A stretch of 7,294 nucleotides of DNA, taken from an uncultured Oscillospiraceae bacterium (GTDB lineage Bacteria > Bacillota > Clostridia > Oscillospirales > Oscillospiraceae). The DNA lies in assembly GCA_947628975.1 (NCBI GenBank), contig CANRBW010000076.1:1-7294 (forward strand), read 5' to 3'. Below, one piece after another: positions 1 through 6,120 of this stretch; position 1 is the stretch's first letter, and every line of letters starts with the position of its first letter. The notes under the pieces are model-generated. The model searched no databases and had not been told where the DNA came from. It saw only the letters and a list, made by a program, of their open reading frames with translations. The position numbers were made by a program, and so were the translations under genes.

Positions 1-106
1 GGTCTGCCGAGGAAAGAGCGGAGCAGTTAAAGAAGGCGTATTCGTCGATGATAGTTAGATTTTTGCTGAAGGTCACACTTGCGAGATTGGTACAATCTCT
101 GAAGGC
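1..106. repeat. Direct repeat copy A within the LRR region
   Basis: Positions 1-106 match 382-487 at 105 of 106 bases. The only mismatch is C at 78 against T at 459 (plus strand), which changes Ser to Asn. The offset is 381 nt, exactly 127 codons, so frame is kept. The left end of this copy lies outside the window, so the true repeat may be longer. The match ends sharply at 106/487. Confidence 0.95.
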
Positions 107-2614
107 GTTTGATTTAATGGCAGTAACCGTGTTCGGAATTTCAATATGGGTCAGGCCGGTGCAGTTCCAAAAAAGTCCCTCTTGTATTTCGGAGATACCC
201 TCCCCGAAAGTAACGTGGTCCAGAGAAGAACATCCGGAAAAGTTACCTTGGTTAAAAGTTTCACACCACTCAAGCGTGCTCGGAATGTAGACCTCGGTAA
301 GTGAAGTGCAATTGCCGAAGGCCCTGGAACTAGAACCGTAGCGCGGGTCATATCCACCCAGGTACAGAAGACCTTCCGGCAGGTCTGCCGAGGAAAGAGC
401 GGAGCAGTTAAAGAAGGCGTATTCGTCGATGATAGTTAGATTTTTGCTGAAGGTCACATTTGCGAGATTGGTACAATCTCTGAAGGCCCCGCTACCAATT
501 GTCTTTACCGTATCAGGGATACTCACGATCCGCAGGAGCGTGTTGCCTTGGAAGGCGCCGCTTCCGATGGCGGTGATGGTTTCGCCGTCGATGGTCTCGG
601 GGATGTTGAGGACGCCGGCGTTGCCGCTGTATTTGGTGAGGGTGGCGGTGCCGTCGTTGTTGGACTGGGTGGTCCAGATGATGACGGGCTCGGCGTTGGC
701 CGGGGTCCAGGTGCTGGAGGCGTTCGCGTTGCCGCTGGAATAGTAGCGGGAGGAGGGGGAGGTGGTGTATTTGGGGGTGGTGTACCCGCCGCTGCCGAAC
801 TCCGTGCCGGGGTCGCTCTTGCCCCGGGTGCAGGCGGCCACGCTGACGCCGTCCTCCCGGTGCTCATAGACCCGCACGGGGCTGTTGCTCTCGGTATAGA
901 ACTCCCACTTCTTCTGGTACTTCAGCCCGCTCTTGCCCGGCAGCTTTACCTCCGCGTTGATGGAGGCGTCGGCGGCCAAAAACCCGGAGATGGTGGAGCA
1001 GGTGGTGGGTTTGCCGGAGCTGTACCGCTTGCCGGACAGCCGGACCTCCGGCCCGATGGTCACCGAGGCGTCCGCCTTGACCACCTTCGCGTCCAGCCAG
1101 ACGCCCACCGCCAGCTTGGCCGAGACCTTCCCCTCGGCGGTGAGGGAGGAGCCCTTGTCGGTGAGGTTCTTGACAAAGCCGAAGCCGGACTTGTCGTGCT
1201 CCATCCCCACGGTGAAGCCGGAGGAGTAGGTGTAGGACAGGGTGGCCTCCACCCCCAGCTGGAGCTCCACCCCCGCGTGGCCCAGGGGGCCCAGGTCCAG
1301 GGTGCCGATGGGCAGGTGTTGGGCGGCCTTGTCATTGATGAGATCCACCTTGATCGAGGAGCTGACGTCGATGGTCCCGGACAGGGAGATGGCCTGGCGG
1401 TTCGTGTTGAAGGTGGAGTCGATCTTGATGTCCTTGATCTTGACCGACAGCGTGCCGGAGATGCCGCTGCTCAGCTCGATCTTCTTGTTGAAGGTGATGC
1501 TGTCCTTGGACTTGTAGGCCACCACGGAGGGGCCGAAGGTGGCGGTGCCCCCGTCGGCGGTGGAGAGGGTGGCCACCTCCGTGCTGGGGATGCCCTCCTG
1601 GATCTCCGCCTCCAGGGTGCCGGAGAAGTTGGCCTCCAGGATGGAGTCCTCCGGCGCGTCGGTGGTGGCGATGGTCAGGAAGCCGCTGGCGTCGCGGTCA
1701 ACGCGCTGGGCGGTATACACAAAGGCCAGGTCCTGGTAGTAGACGGCGAAGACGCTCCCCTGGGTGATGGCCGGGCCGTCGTAGCCGCCGATCTCCACCG
1801 TGTTCTCCTCCCGGTGGATGAGGACGTTGGCGGTCCGGGGCACCTCGATAACGCCGGCGGCGAAGGTGTACTGGGACACCGCCTCCCCCTCGGCGCGGTC
1901 CGCCACCGCCGTCTGGGCCGCCGTCAGCATGGCGGTCTGCTCGGCGGCGGTCACCGTCCGGTCGGGGGAGAAGGCGCCGCTCACCAGCCGGAGCCAGCCC
2001 CGCTCCACCGCCGCCTGGGCGTAGTCGGGGAAGAGGAGGGCGTCGGCGTCGCTGAAGGAGGGGGCGTTTTCGGGCAGATAGCCCAGCGGGACGCTCAGGG
2101 CGTTCACCGCGAACTCCCTGGTGAGGGCGCCGTCGGGGTCAAAGGGGTCGCCGGGCTCGGTGGTGACCATCCCGGCCTTGACCGCCGCCATGATGTCGGC
2201 AAAGTAGGTGTGCTCGGCGATGTCGGGGTAGTAGAGGTCGGGGTATTCCGCCTCCGGGATGGTCAGGCCGAAGATACCCACCAGGTCGTGGAGCCACTCC
2301 GCGCGGGTCAGCCCCTCCCCGGTGAGGGGGGTGAAGGACCCCGCCGCCAGCTGGGGGAGGTCCTGGGCCGCCGCGGCGCTCTCCGGCGCGTCAGCCGGGG
2401 CGGGCTCCGGGGCGTCAGAGGGGGCGGGGGTCGGGTCGGGAGCGGGCTCCGGGGCGGGGAGGGGGTCCTCCTCCGGCTCCACGGGGATGACCTCCTCCCC
2501 CTGGGGGGTCTCGGCGCTCTGGGAGCTCTCTTGGTCCATGAGGGTGACCGCCTGGGCGGGGACGAGGCCCAGGGTCAGGGTCAGGACCAGCAGCAGACAA
2601 AAGATCCGTTTCAT
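1..2614 (-). CDS. Secreted SLH-domain protein with BspA-type leucine-rich repeats (3' end outside window)
   Basis: The frame is open from ATG at 2612-2614 to the window edge, giving 871 residues with no stop seen. Residues 1-22 are a signal peptide (MKR, then a Leu-rich core ending AQA). Residues 40-80 are a Pro/Glu/Ala linker. Three SLH repeats follow at about 100-240, with LTRAEW, LTREFA and VTAAEQ as versions of the conserved TRAE motif; such repeats normally bind secondary wall polymers. Residues 245-600 are beta-rich and I do not recognise them. Residues 600-640 form a Ser/Tyr/Thr/Gly linker. From about 645 come BspA/LRR_5 repeats of roughly 23 residues with the pattern AF..C..L..V..P..V..I. 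BspA-like LRR proteins are commonly surface adhesins; that role is inferred here. The start is supported by AGAGGT 7 nt upstream. The LRR tail is much lower in GC than the rest and contains a 127-residue-period duplication. A structured attenuator-like leader precedes the gene. Confidence 0.9.
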   Translation of the reverse strand, partial: MKRIFCLLLVLTLTLGLVPAQAVTLMDQESSQSAETPQGEEVIPVEPEEDPLPAPEPAPDPTPAPSDAPEPAPADAPESAAAAQDLPQLAAGSFTPLTGEGLTRAEWLHDLVGIFGLTIPEAEYPDLYYPDIAEHTYFADIMAAVKAGMVTTEPGDPFDPDGALTREFAVNALSVPLGYLPENAPSFSDADALLFPDYAQAAVERGWLRLVSGAFSPDRTVTAAEQTAMLTAAQTAVADRAEGEAVSQYTFAAGVIEVPRTANVLIHREENTVEIGGYDGPAITQGSVFAVYYQDLAFVYTAQRVDRDASGFLTIATTDAPEDSILEANFSGTLEAEIQEGIPSTEVATLSTADGGTATFGPSVVAYKSKDSITFNKKIELSSGISGTLSVKIKDIKIDSTFNTNRQAISLSGTIDVSSSIKVDLINDKAAQHLPIGTLDLGPLGHAGVELQLGVEATLSYTYSSGFTVGMEHDKSGFGFVKNLTDKGSSLTAEGKVSAKLAVGVWLDAKVVKADASVTIGPEVRLSGKRYSSGKPTTCSTISGFLAADASINAEVKLPGKSGLKYQKKWEFYTESNSPVRVYEHREDGVSVAACTRGKSDPGTEFGSGGYTTPKYTTSPSSRYYSSGNANASSTWTPANAEPVIIWTTQSNNDGTATLTKYSGNAGVLNIPETIDGETITAIGSGAFQGNTLLRIVSIPDTVKTIGSGAFRDCTNLANVTFSKNLTIIDEYAFFNCSALSSADLPEGLLYLGGYDPRYGSSSRAFGNCTSLTEVYIPSTLEWCETFNQGNFSGCSSLDHVTFGEGISEIQEGLFWNCTGLTHIEIPNTVTAIKSNAFRDCTNLASVTFSKNLTIIDEYAFFNCSALSSAD
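382..487. repeat. Direct repeat copy B within the LRR region
   Basis: Partner of the copy at 1-106, with one mismatch in 106 bases. In the protein it corresponds to about residues 710-745, against 837-871 for copy A. It encodes one and a half leucine-rich repeats starting at the conserved AFRDC motif. Identity extending through third codon positions indicates recent duplication or gene conversion rather than selection on protein sequence alone. Confidence 0.95.
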
Positions 2615-2621
2615 GTTCTCT

Positions 2622-2627
2622 ACCTCT
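2622..2627 (-). promoter_or_regulatory. Ribosome-binding site of the SLH-LRR gene
   Basis: AGAGGT on the minus strand lies 7 nt before the ATG at 2614. It fixes the start of the signal-peptide-bearing frame. It falls just downstream of the terminator hairpin of the leader RNA, so readthrough of that terminator would be needed for it to be transcribed from the promoter at 2813-2821. Confidence 0.7.
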
Positions 2628-2645
2628 TTTCCTGTTTTTGGGCAC

Positions 2646-2673
2646 AAAAAAGCGCGCAGCCGAAGCTACGCGC
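2646..2673 (-). terminator. Rho-independent terminator in the leader of the SLH-LRR gene
   Basis: On the minus strand the arm GCGCGTAGC (2673-2665), a TTCG tetraloop and the arm GCTGCGCGC (2660-2652) form a 9-bp stem with one G-U pair, followed by six T residues (2651-2646). It sits only 32 nt before the ATG of the SLH-LRR gene and downstream of a promoter. That placement is typical of an attenuator, or of the 3' end of a small RNA. The 5' arm is also part of a competing antiterminator hairpin at 2662-2691. Confidence 0.85.
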
Positions 2674-2691
2674 CGAAAAACACATAGCTCC
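2662..2691 (-). promoter_or_regulatory. Predicted antiterminator hairpin
   Basis: GGAGCTATGTG (2691-2681) can pair along all 11 positions, with three G-U wobbles, with CGCGTAGCTTC (2672-2662) across an 8-nt loop. The second arm contains most of the terminator's 5' arm plus its loop, so this hairpin and the terminator cannot form together. This is the classic layout of transcription attenuation. The pairing is read directly from sequence; its use in the cell is inferred. Confidence 0.6.
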
Positions 2692-2697
2692 TGCTTG

Positions 2698-2712
2698 TCG
2701 CGACACAAACTC
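2698..2712. repeat. Inverted repeat, inner arm (closing stem of leader RNA)
   Basis: This 15-nt arm is a perfect reverse complement of 2794-2808. On the plus strand it begins TCGCGACAC and ends AAACTC. It overlaps a 10-bp perfect palindrome, TGTCGCGACA, at 2696-2705. It forms the basal helix of the leader RNA, with 81 nt between the arms. Confidence 0.9.
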
Positions 2713-2793
2713 CACAGGGCCTCAGCCGACGTGTGGAAACGGAGCCTGCATTTTTACCGAAAGGTAAACACGCAAGCCGAGGCTCCTGTCTAT

Positions 2794-2808
2794 GAGTTTG
2801 TGTCGCGA
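2794..2808. repeat. Inverted repeat, outer arm (closing stem of leader RNA)
   Basis: A perfect 15-nt reverse complement of 2698-2712. On the minus strand this arm begins 5 nt after the -10 hexamer, so all but its first two bases should be transcribed if initiation is near 2806. Confidence 0.9.
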
Positions 2809-2812
2809 GGCC

Positions 2813-2821
2813 ATTATAGCA
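2813..2821 (-). promoter_or_regulatory. Extended -10 promoter of the leader RNA / SLH-LRR gene
   Basis: TGCTATAAT on the minus strand is a perfect TATAAT hexamer (2818-2813) with the TG extension. Only a weak -35 candidate, TTTTCT at 2841-2836, sits at 17-bp spacing, which is tolerable for an extended -10 promoter of a housekeeping sigma factor. Transcription would start near G2806, inside the 15-bp inverted repeat. It is separated from the upstream gene by that gene's terminator, so it should start a new unit. Confidence 0.75.
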
Positions 2822-2883
2822 TGGACCCGGGGAAAAGAAAAGGAAATTTTGGAATTCTTCCCGGAAGAAGGGGAGAAAAGGGC

Positions 2884-2911
2884 AAAAAAGGAGCCTCCCG
2901 AAGGAGGCTCC
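2884..2911 (-). terminator. Rho-independent terminator after the beta-helix SLH gene
   Basis: GGAGCCTCC (2911-2903), loop TTCG and GGAGGCTCC (2898-2890) form a perfect 9-bp stem followed by six T residues (2889-2884) on the minus strand. It begins 38 nt after the stop codon of the upstream gene and closes that transcription unit before the new promoter at 2813-2821. Confidence 0.9.
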
Positions 2912-2949
2912 AAAGCCGGCGGCGCCGTGGGCGCTCTCCCGGCGGGGCG

Positions 2950-5900
2950 TCAGGGGAACCGGACGGTGTTGTGGTCGAACAGCGCCGCCAGCACCGCGTC
3001 CGCGGCGCTCTGGTCCACGGGCTGGAGGAGGGCGTCCCCCGTCTCGCCGCCGGACAGGGCCCACCAGGCGGCGGGCTCCCTGGCCCAGTCGGGGGAGAGG
3101 GCCGGGGCGGGGCCGTCGGGGAGCTGGAAGCCCGCGGCGGCGGCCAGCCGGTAGGCCATGGCGACCGCCTCCATCCGGGTGATCTCCTGCTCCGGGGCGA
3201 AGGCGCCGCCACCCACGCCGTTGGTCGCGCCGTGGCGCTCCGCCCAGGCGGAGGCGTGGTACAGGTCCCGGTCGGCGCCGGACACGTCGGAAAAGACCAG
3301 GTAGGTCCCCAGCCCGCCGGGCGCGGAGGACTGGCCGTCCCGGTCGGGGGACGGGAAGTCCGCCTCCTGCTCCACCGGCGTGCCGCCCCGCTCCAGGTAG
3401 GCGTTGTAGAGGGCCTTGACGAAGTCGCCCCGGGTGAGGAGCGGGACCCGCTCCGGCCACTGGATCTGGAGGGAGGTCACATAGATGGCGTTGTCCCCGG
3501 CGGTGCCGGTGTGGTTGACCTCCACCCCCCCGGCGGTCACCCCGTCCAGACCGGGGACGTAGGCGGACAGCGCCACCGTCTCCTCCGTGGCGGTGGAGCT
3601 CACGGCGGCGTAGAGCCGCTGGCCCCGGGTGTAGACCCGGACGGTGGTCTCGGTGAGGAACATACCGGAGATCACCGGCTGGGTGAGGAGGGCGGAGCCC
3701 CCGTCGGCGGTGTGGGCCACTAGGGCGAAGCCGCACTCGCTGCTGGAGGCGCGGTAGATCCGCAGGCCCCAGCCGGTGCGGGCGGCGGGGTCATACTTGA
3801 CCATGAAGTCCATGTACTGGTTGGTGGAGCCGAAGCCCTGCCCGGCGGTCTTGCCGGGGGCCAGGGTGAGGGTCAGCTCCATCTCCCGGTCCAGGGGCTC
3901 CGGGGGGGTGTACATCAGCCGGGCGCCCCGGTCGGTGTTGAAGAGGCCGGTGACCCCGGCGGTGCCGTTCTTTACCCCGGTGCCGTAGTCCCACTTGGAC
4001 TGCCCGTCGCACGCCGCGGTCCAGCCGCCGGGGAAGGAGCCGGTGTCCGGCTGGGTGTCGGCGGGCTTCACGCTGTCCACCGTCCAGAAGCCGGGGAGGA
4101 TCCGGCCCTGGGTCTCCACGGGGAAGGTGGCCAGGTCCAGCTCCAGCGCGCCGGAGAAGGGGGGGACCCCCTCCGGGGCGATGGGGGCGGGGGAGAGGGC
4201 GGAGACGGCGGGGCCGTAGTCGGAGCGGATGTGCTTGGGCTCCACCGTGGCCATCAGGTACTTGCCCACCATGGCCTGGGTGAGGGGGATGGAGGCGAGG
4301 GGGGTATCGCCCCGGCCCACGGCGACGGCCACGGGGTTCGTCCCCTGGGCGTCGTCGCAGACATACCAGGTGATCCGGGCCAGGTCGGCCCGCCCCTGGG
4401 TGGAGGCGGGGTCGTAGGCGTAGGTCACGGCGGCGGCGCCGTCGCCGGTCTGGCTGACGGCGGGGAGCCGCGCAAAGACCGGGGCGGGGAGGACGCTGGG
4501 CCGGACGGTGAGGGCCACCGCCGCCTCCAGCCCGGAGGCGTCCCGGGCGGTGACGATGACCAGGGCGGTCTCCTCGGTGGTGTTGGTCCCCTCCACGGTG
4601 CAGGTGCCGTCGGGGTTGGGGGTGAGCTTCACATACGGCCTGTCGCTCTCCCGCACCGACCAGGTCACCTGGGCGGCGGCGTTGTAGTCGGTGTCCGCCT
4701 GGGGACCGGTGAGGGCATAGCCCAGGGTGAGCGTCCCGTTCTCCCCGCCGGACACCATGGTGGCGGCGGCCGCGCCGGGATCGTCCGAGAGGTACGCGGT
4801 CATAGAGGTGGGCAGGTCGGCCGCCCCGGCGGCGGTGACGGCGGCCTTCTGACCCAGGGGGTCCCAGTCGTCCTGGCCCCGGAGGAGGTTGTAGACATTA
4901 TAGGTCCCGTCCTCCAGCTTGAAGGCCCGCAGGGCGGCCTGGCCGGCGAGGTCCACCCCCGCGTCGGGGCGGGCCCCGGCGGAGAAGGTGACGGGGGCGC
5001 CGTTGAAGTCCACGTTGGCGTAGTAGCTCTTGAACGTCTCATCAAACACGTCGCTCCAGCCGATGTCGGCGCTGGGGATGTCGCTGACAAAGGAGCTGTC
5101 GATGACGGTGAAGGGTCCGGCGCTCTTGACCAGGTACTGGGTGGCGGAGGCGGTGTCCGCGCCCGCGTTGATGGGCACGATCTTCATCCGGCAGTCCAGC
5201 AGGGTGACTCCGCTGGAGGTGTACCAGGGCTTGGAGGAGTAGAACTCAAAGTCGCAGTTCAGGTACACCGCCTGGGCCGAGCCGTTGAGGGAGTCGTCGG
5301 TGGACTCCATGTGGCAGTCCACATAGAGGGCCCGCTGGGCGCTGTTGAAGGGCATCATGTTCAGCCGGCTGACAAAGCGGACGTTCCGGGCCAGGAGCTT
5401 GTCGCCGTCATAGACGCCGATCTGCCCCTGGGTGATGTTGCCCGGGGCCCTGGCGGGGACGTTGAGGGCGGGGTCGGGGGGATAGACCAGGTCCACGTTG
5501 CAGTAGTCGCCGAAGGTCAGGTTCTCCAGGGTCAGGCCGTCCCCGGTGATGTGGAACATGGTATAGTTGGAGCCCATGAAGCCCACGTCGTGGCCGAAGT
5601 TGGCCGCCACCACCACGTTCCGGGGGTCGTCGGCCAGGCCGGTGATGTGGAGGTTCTGGCAGGCCAGCTCCAGCTGGTAGTCCCCGGTCATGTTCTGGGC
5701 CTCCGGGGCCTGGGGGTCGTGGAGCCAGTAGACGTAGGGGGCCAGGTAGAGCTCCATGGGTTCGGCCTCGGTGCCGTCGGTCAGGTGGGCCACGGCGTCC
5801 ACAAAGGAGTTGTAGACATAGGGGGACCGGGCGGCCCGGTCGTCGGAGAGGCGGCCGTCCACATAGAGGGCGCGGGGGCCCAGGGCGACCTGTCGGCCCT

Positions 5901-6036
5901 GGTAGGTGAAGGAGGCCCCGTCCTCGGCCAGGGCGGGGAGTTCCTGGGCGGGGGCGGCGGCCAGGGCGGTCGTCCCGCCCAGGGCGAACAGGGCGGCGGC
6001 CAGGGCCAGGGAGAGGCAGAGGGTCAATTTTTTCAT
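2950..6036 (-). CDS. Secreted parallel beta-helix (pectin-lyase-like) protein with C-terminal SLH repeats
   Basis: This is a 1028-residue protein from ATG at 6036 to TGA at 2950-2952. I chose this start over GTG at 6093 because AAAGGAG lies just upstream and a signal peptide begins here (MKKLTL, hydrophobic core, ALA at about 25-27). Residues 70-345 contain turn-rich coils such as LHITGL, LTLENLTFGDYCN, ALYVDCHM, AVYLNCDF and VTLLDCRM, typical of a right-handed parallel beta-helix. Such domains are found in pectate lyases, pectinesterases and glycan-binding proteins. STDDSL (245-250) recalls the Asp-Asp pair of GH28 enzymes, but I do not see the rest of that catalytic set, so enzymatic activity is unproven. 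Residues 395-620 look like two Ig-like segments and 625-862 like a lectin-type beta-sandwich. SLH repeats at about 867-966 (LTRGDF, ITRMEA) are followed by a degenerate third one. The protein is likely bound to the wall and contacts polysaccharide. Confidence 0.87.
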   Translation of the reverse strand: MKKLTLCLSLALAAALFALGGTTALAAAPAQELPALAEDGASFTYQGRQVALGPRALYVDGRLSDDRAARSPYVYNSFVDAVAHLTDGTEAEPMELYLAPYVYWLHDPQAPEAQNMTGDYQLELACQNLHITGLADDPRNVVVAANFGHDVGFMGSNYTMFHITGDGLTLENLTFGDYCNVDLVYPPDPALNVPARAPGNITQGQIGVYDGDKLLARNVRFVSRLNMMPFNSAQRALYVDCHMESTDDSLNGSAQAVYLNCDFEFYSSKPWYTSSGVTLLDCRMKIVPINAGADTASATQYLVKSAGPFTVIDSSFVSDIPSADIGWSDVFDETFKSYYANVDFNGAPVTFSAGARPDAGVDLAGQAALRAFKLEDGTYNVYNLLRGQDDWDPLGQKAAVTAAGAADLPTSMTAYLSDDPGAAAATMVSGGENGTLTLGYALTGPQADTDYNAAAQVTWSVRESDRPYVKLTPNPDGTCTVEGTNTTEETALVIVTARDASGLEAAVALTVRPSVLPAPVFARLPAVSQTGDGAAAVTYAYDPASTQGRADLARITWYVCDDAQGTNPVAVAVGRGDTPLASIPLTQAMVGKYLMATVEPKHIRSDYGPAVSALSPAPIAPEGVPPFSGALELDLATFPVETQGRILPGFWTVDSVKPADTQPDTGSFPGGWTAACDGQSKWDYGTGVKNGTAGVTGLFNTDRGARLMYTPPEPLDREMELTLTLAPGKTAGQGFGSTNQYMDFMVKYDPAARTGWGLRIYRASSSECGFALVAHTADGGSALLTQPVISGMFLTETTVRVYTRGQRLYAAVSSTATEETVALSAYVPGLDGVTAGGVEVNHTGTAGDNAIYVTSLQIQWPERVPLLTRGDFVKALYNAYLERGGTPVEQEADFPSPDRDGQSSAPGGLGTYLVFSDVSGADRDLYHASAWAERHGATNGVGGGAFAPEQEITRMEAVAMAYRLAAAAGFQLPDGPAPALSPDWAREPAAWWALSGGETGDALLQPVDQSAADAVLAALFDHNTVRFP

Positions 6037-6044
6037 GGGGAGCG

Positions 6045-6053
6045 GCTCCTTTC
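6045..6053 (-). promoter_or_regulatory. Ribosome-binding site of the beta-helix SLH gene
   Basis: GAAAGGAGC on the minus strand contains AAAGGAG about 9 nt before ATG 6036. It decides between this start and the in-frame GTG at 6093, which has no signal peptide directly after it. Confidence 0.8.
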
Positions 6054-6069
6054 TGTATGGTGGGGTAAC

Positions 6070-6110
6070 GGCCCGCCGGGCCGGGAAAGACACAGGCCGC
6101 CGACGGCGGC
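6070..6110. repeat. Two GC-rich inverted repeats between the DUF1622 and beta-helix genes
   Basis: The 84-nt gap holds two compact dyads: GGCCC-GCC-GGGCC at 6070-6082 and GCCGCC-GAC-GGCGGC at 6096-6110. Neither is followed by a T-run on the minus strand, so neither is a standard terminator. They could slow transcription, protect an mRNA end, or be chance products of high GC. No promoter is evident in the gap, so the beta-helix gene may be cotranscribed with the genes upstream. Confidence 0.4.
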
Positions 6111-6120
6111 GGAGTGGGGG

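Larger units (their letters stand above)
2646..2806 (-). ncRNA. Unidentified structured leader RNA or small RNA, attenuator-like
   Basis: This is a predicted transcript of about 161 nt, from a start near 2806 to the terminator's T-run. The structured domain is closed by a perfect 15-bp inverted repeat, 2794-2808 with 2698-2712, of which 13 bp fall inside the transcript. Inside it, one fold is a long rod: ACAGG-A-GCCTCGGC (2789-2776) pairs with GCTGAGGCCCTGT (2726-2714) apart from a single bulged A, and GCGTGT (2773-2768) pairs with ACACG and C2728. An alternative fold pairs GGAGCCT (2786-2780) with AGGCTCC (2747-2741), above which is an 11-position stem with one mismatch (2773-2763 with 2758-2748). 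I compared it from memory with c-di-GMP, TPP, cobalamin, THF, ZTP, fluoride, T-box and 6S RNAs and found no match. It may be a riboswitch, a protein-binding attenuator, or an independent small RNA; the terminator/antiterminator pair favours cis-regulation of the SLH-LRR gene. Confidence 0.65.

Noticed and set aside
1..487. Direct repeats as a CRISPR array
   Set aside because: There are only two copies, 381 nt apart, within an open reading frame that encodes leucine-rich repeats.
548..2767. Long plus-strand open frame of 739 codons
   Set aside because: It is the exact antisense codon register of the SLH-LRR gene. Its Gly/Val/Asp-rich low-complexity translation has no domain or ribosome-binding site. 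High GC keeps stop codons rare.
2646..2806. Leader RNA as c-di-GMP, TPP, cobalamin, THF, ZTP or fluoride riboswitch, T-box, or 6S RNA
   Set aside because: Consensus motifs recalled for these families are absent. A lone GGCTGAGG resembles the TPP CTGAGA box but the second TPP element is missing. 6S RNA would normally be longer, with an open central bubble. A database model search was not possible.
2698..2808. 15-bp inverted repeat as the ends of a miniature transposable element
   Set aside because: No target-site duplication flanks it. The repeat begins right at the promoter's expected start and is followed by a terminator, which fits an RNA stem better.
2638..3736. Opposing open frames (plus 2638-3723 and minus 2666-3736)
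   Set aside because: Both run across the terminator, the leader RNA and the 3' end of the beta-helix gene. The products are Arg/Gly/Pro-rich shadows without recognisable domains.
6037..6093. N-terminal extension of the beta-helix protein from GTG 6093
   Set aside because: The extra 19 residues precede a normal signal peptide, and the good Shine-Dalgarno lies inside this stretch, before ATG 6036.
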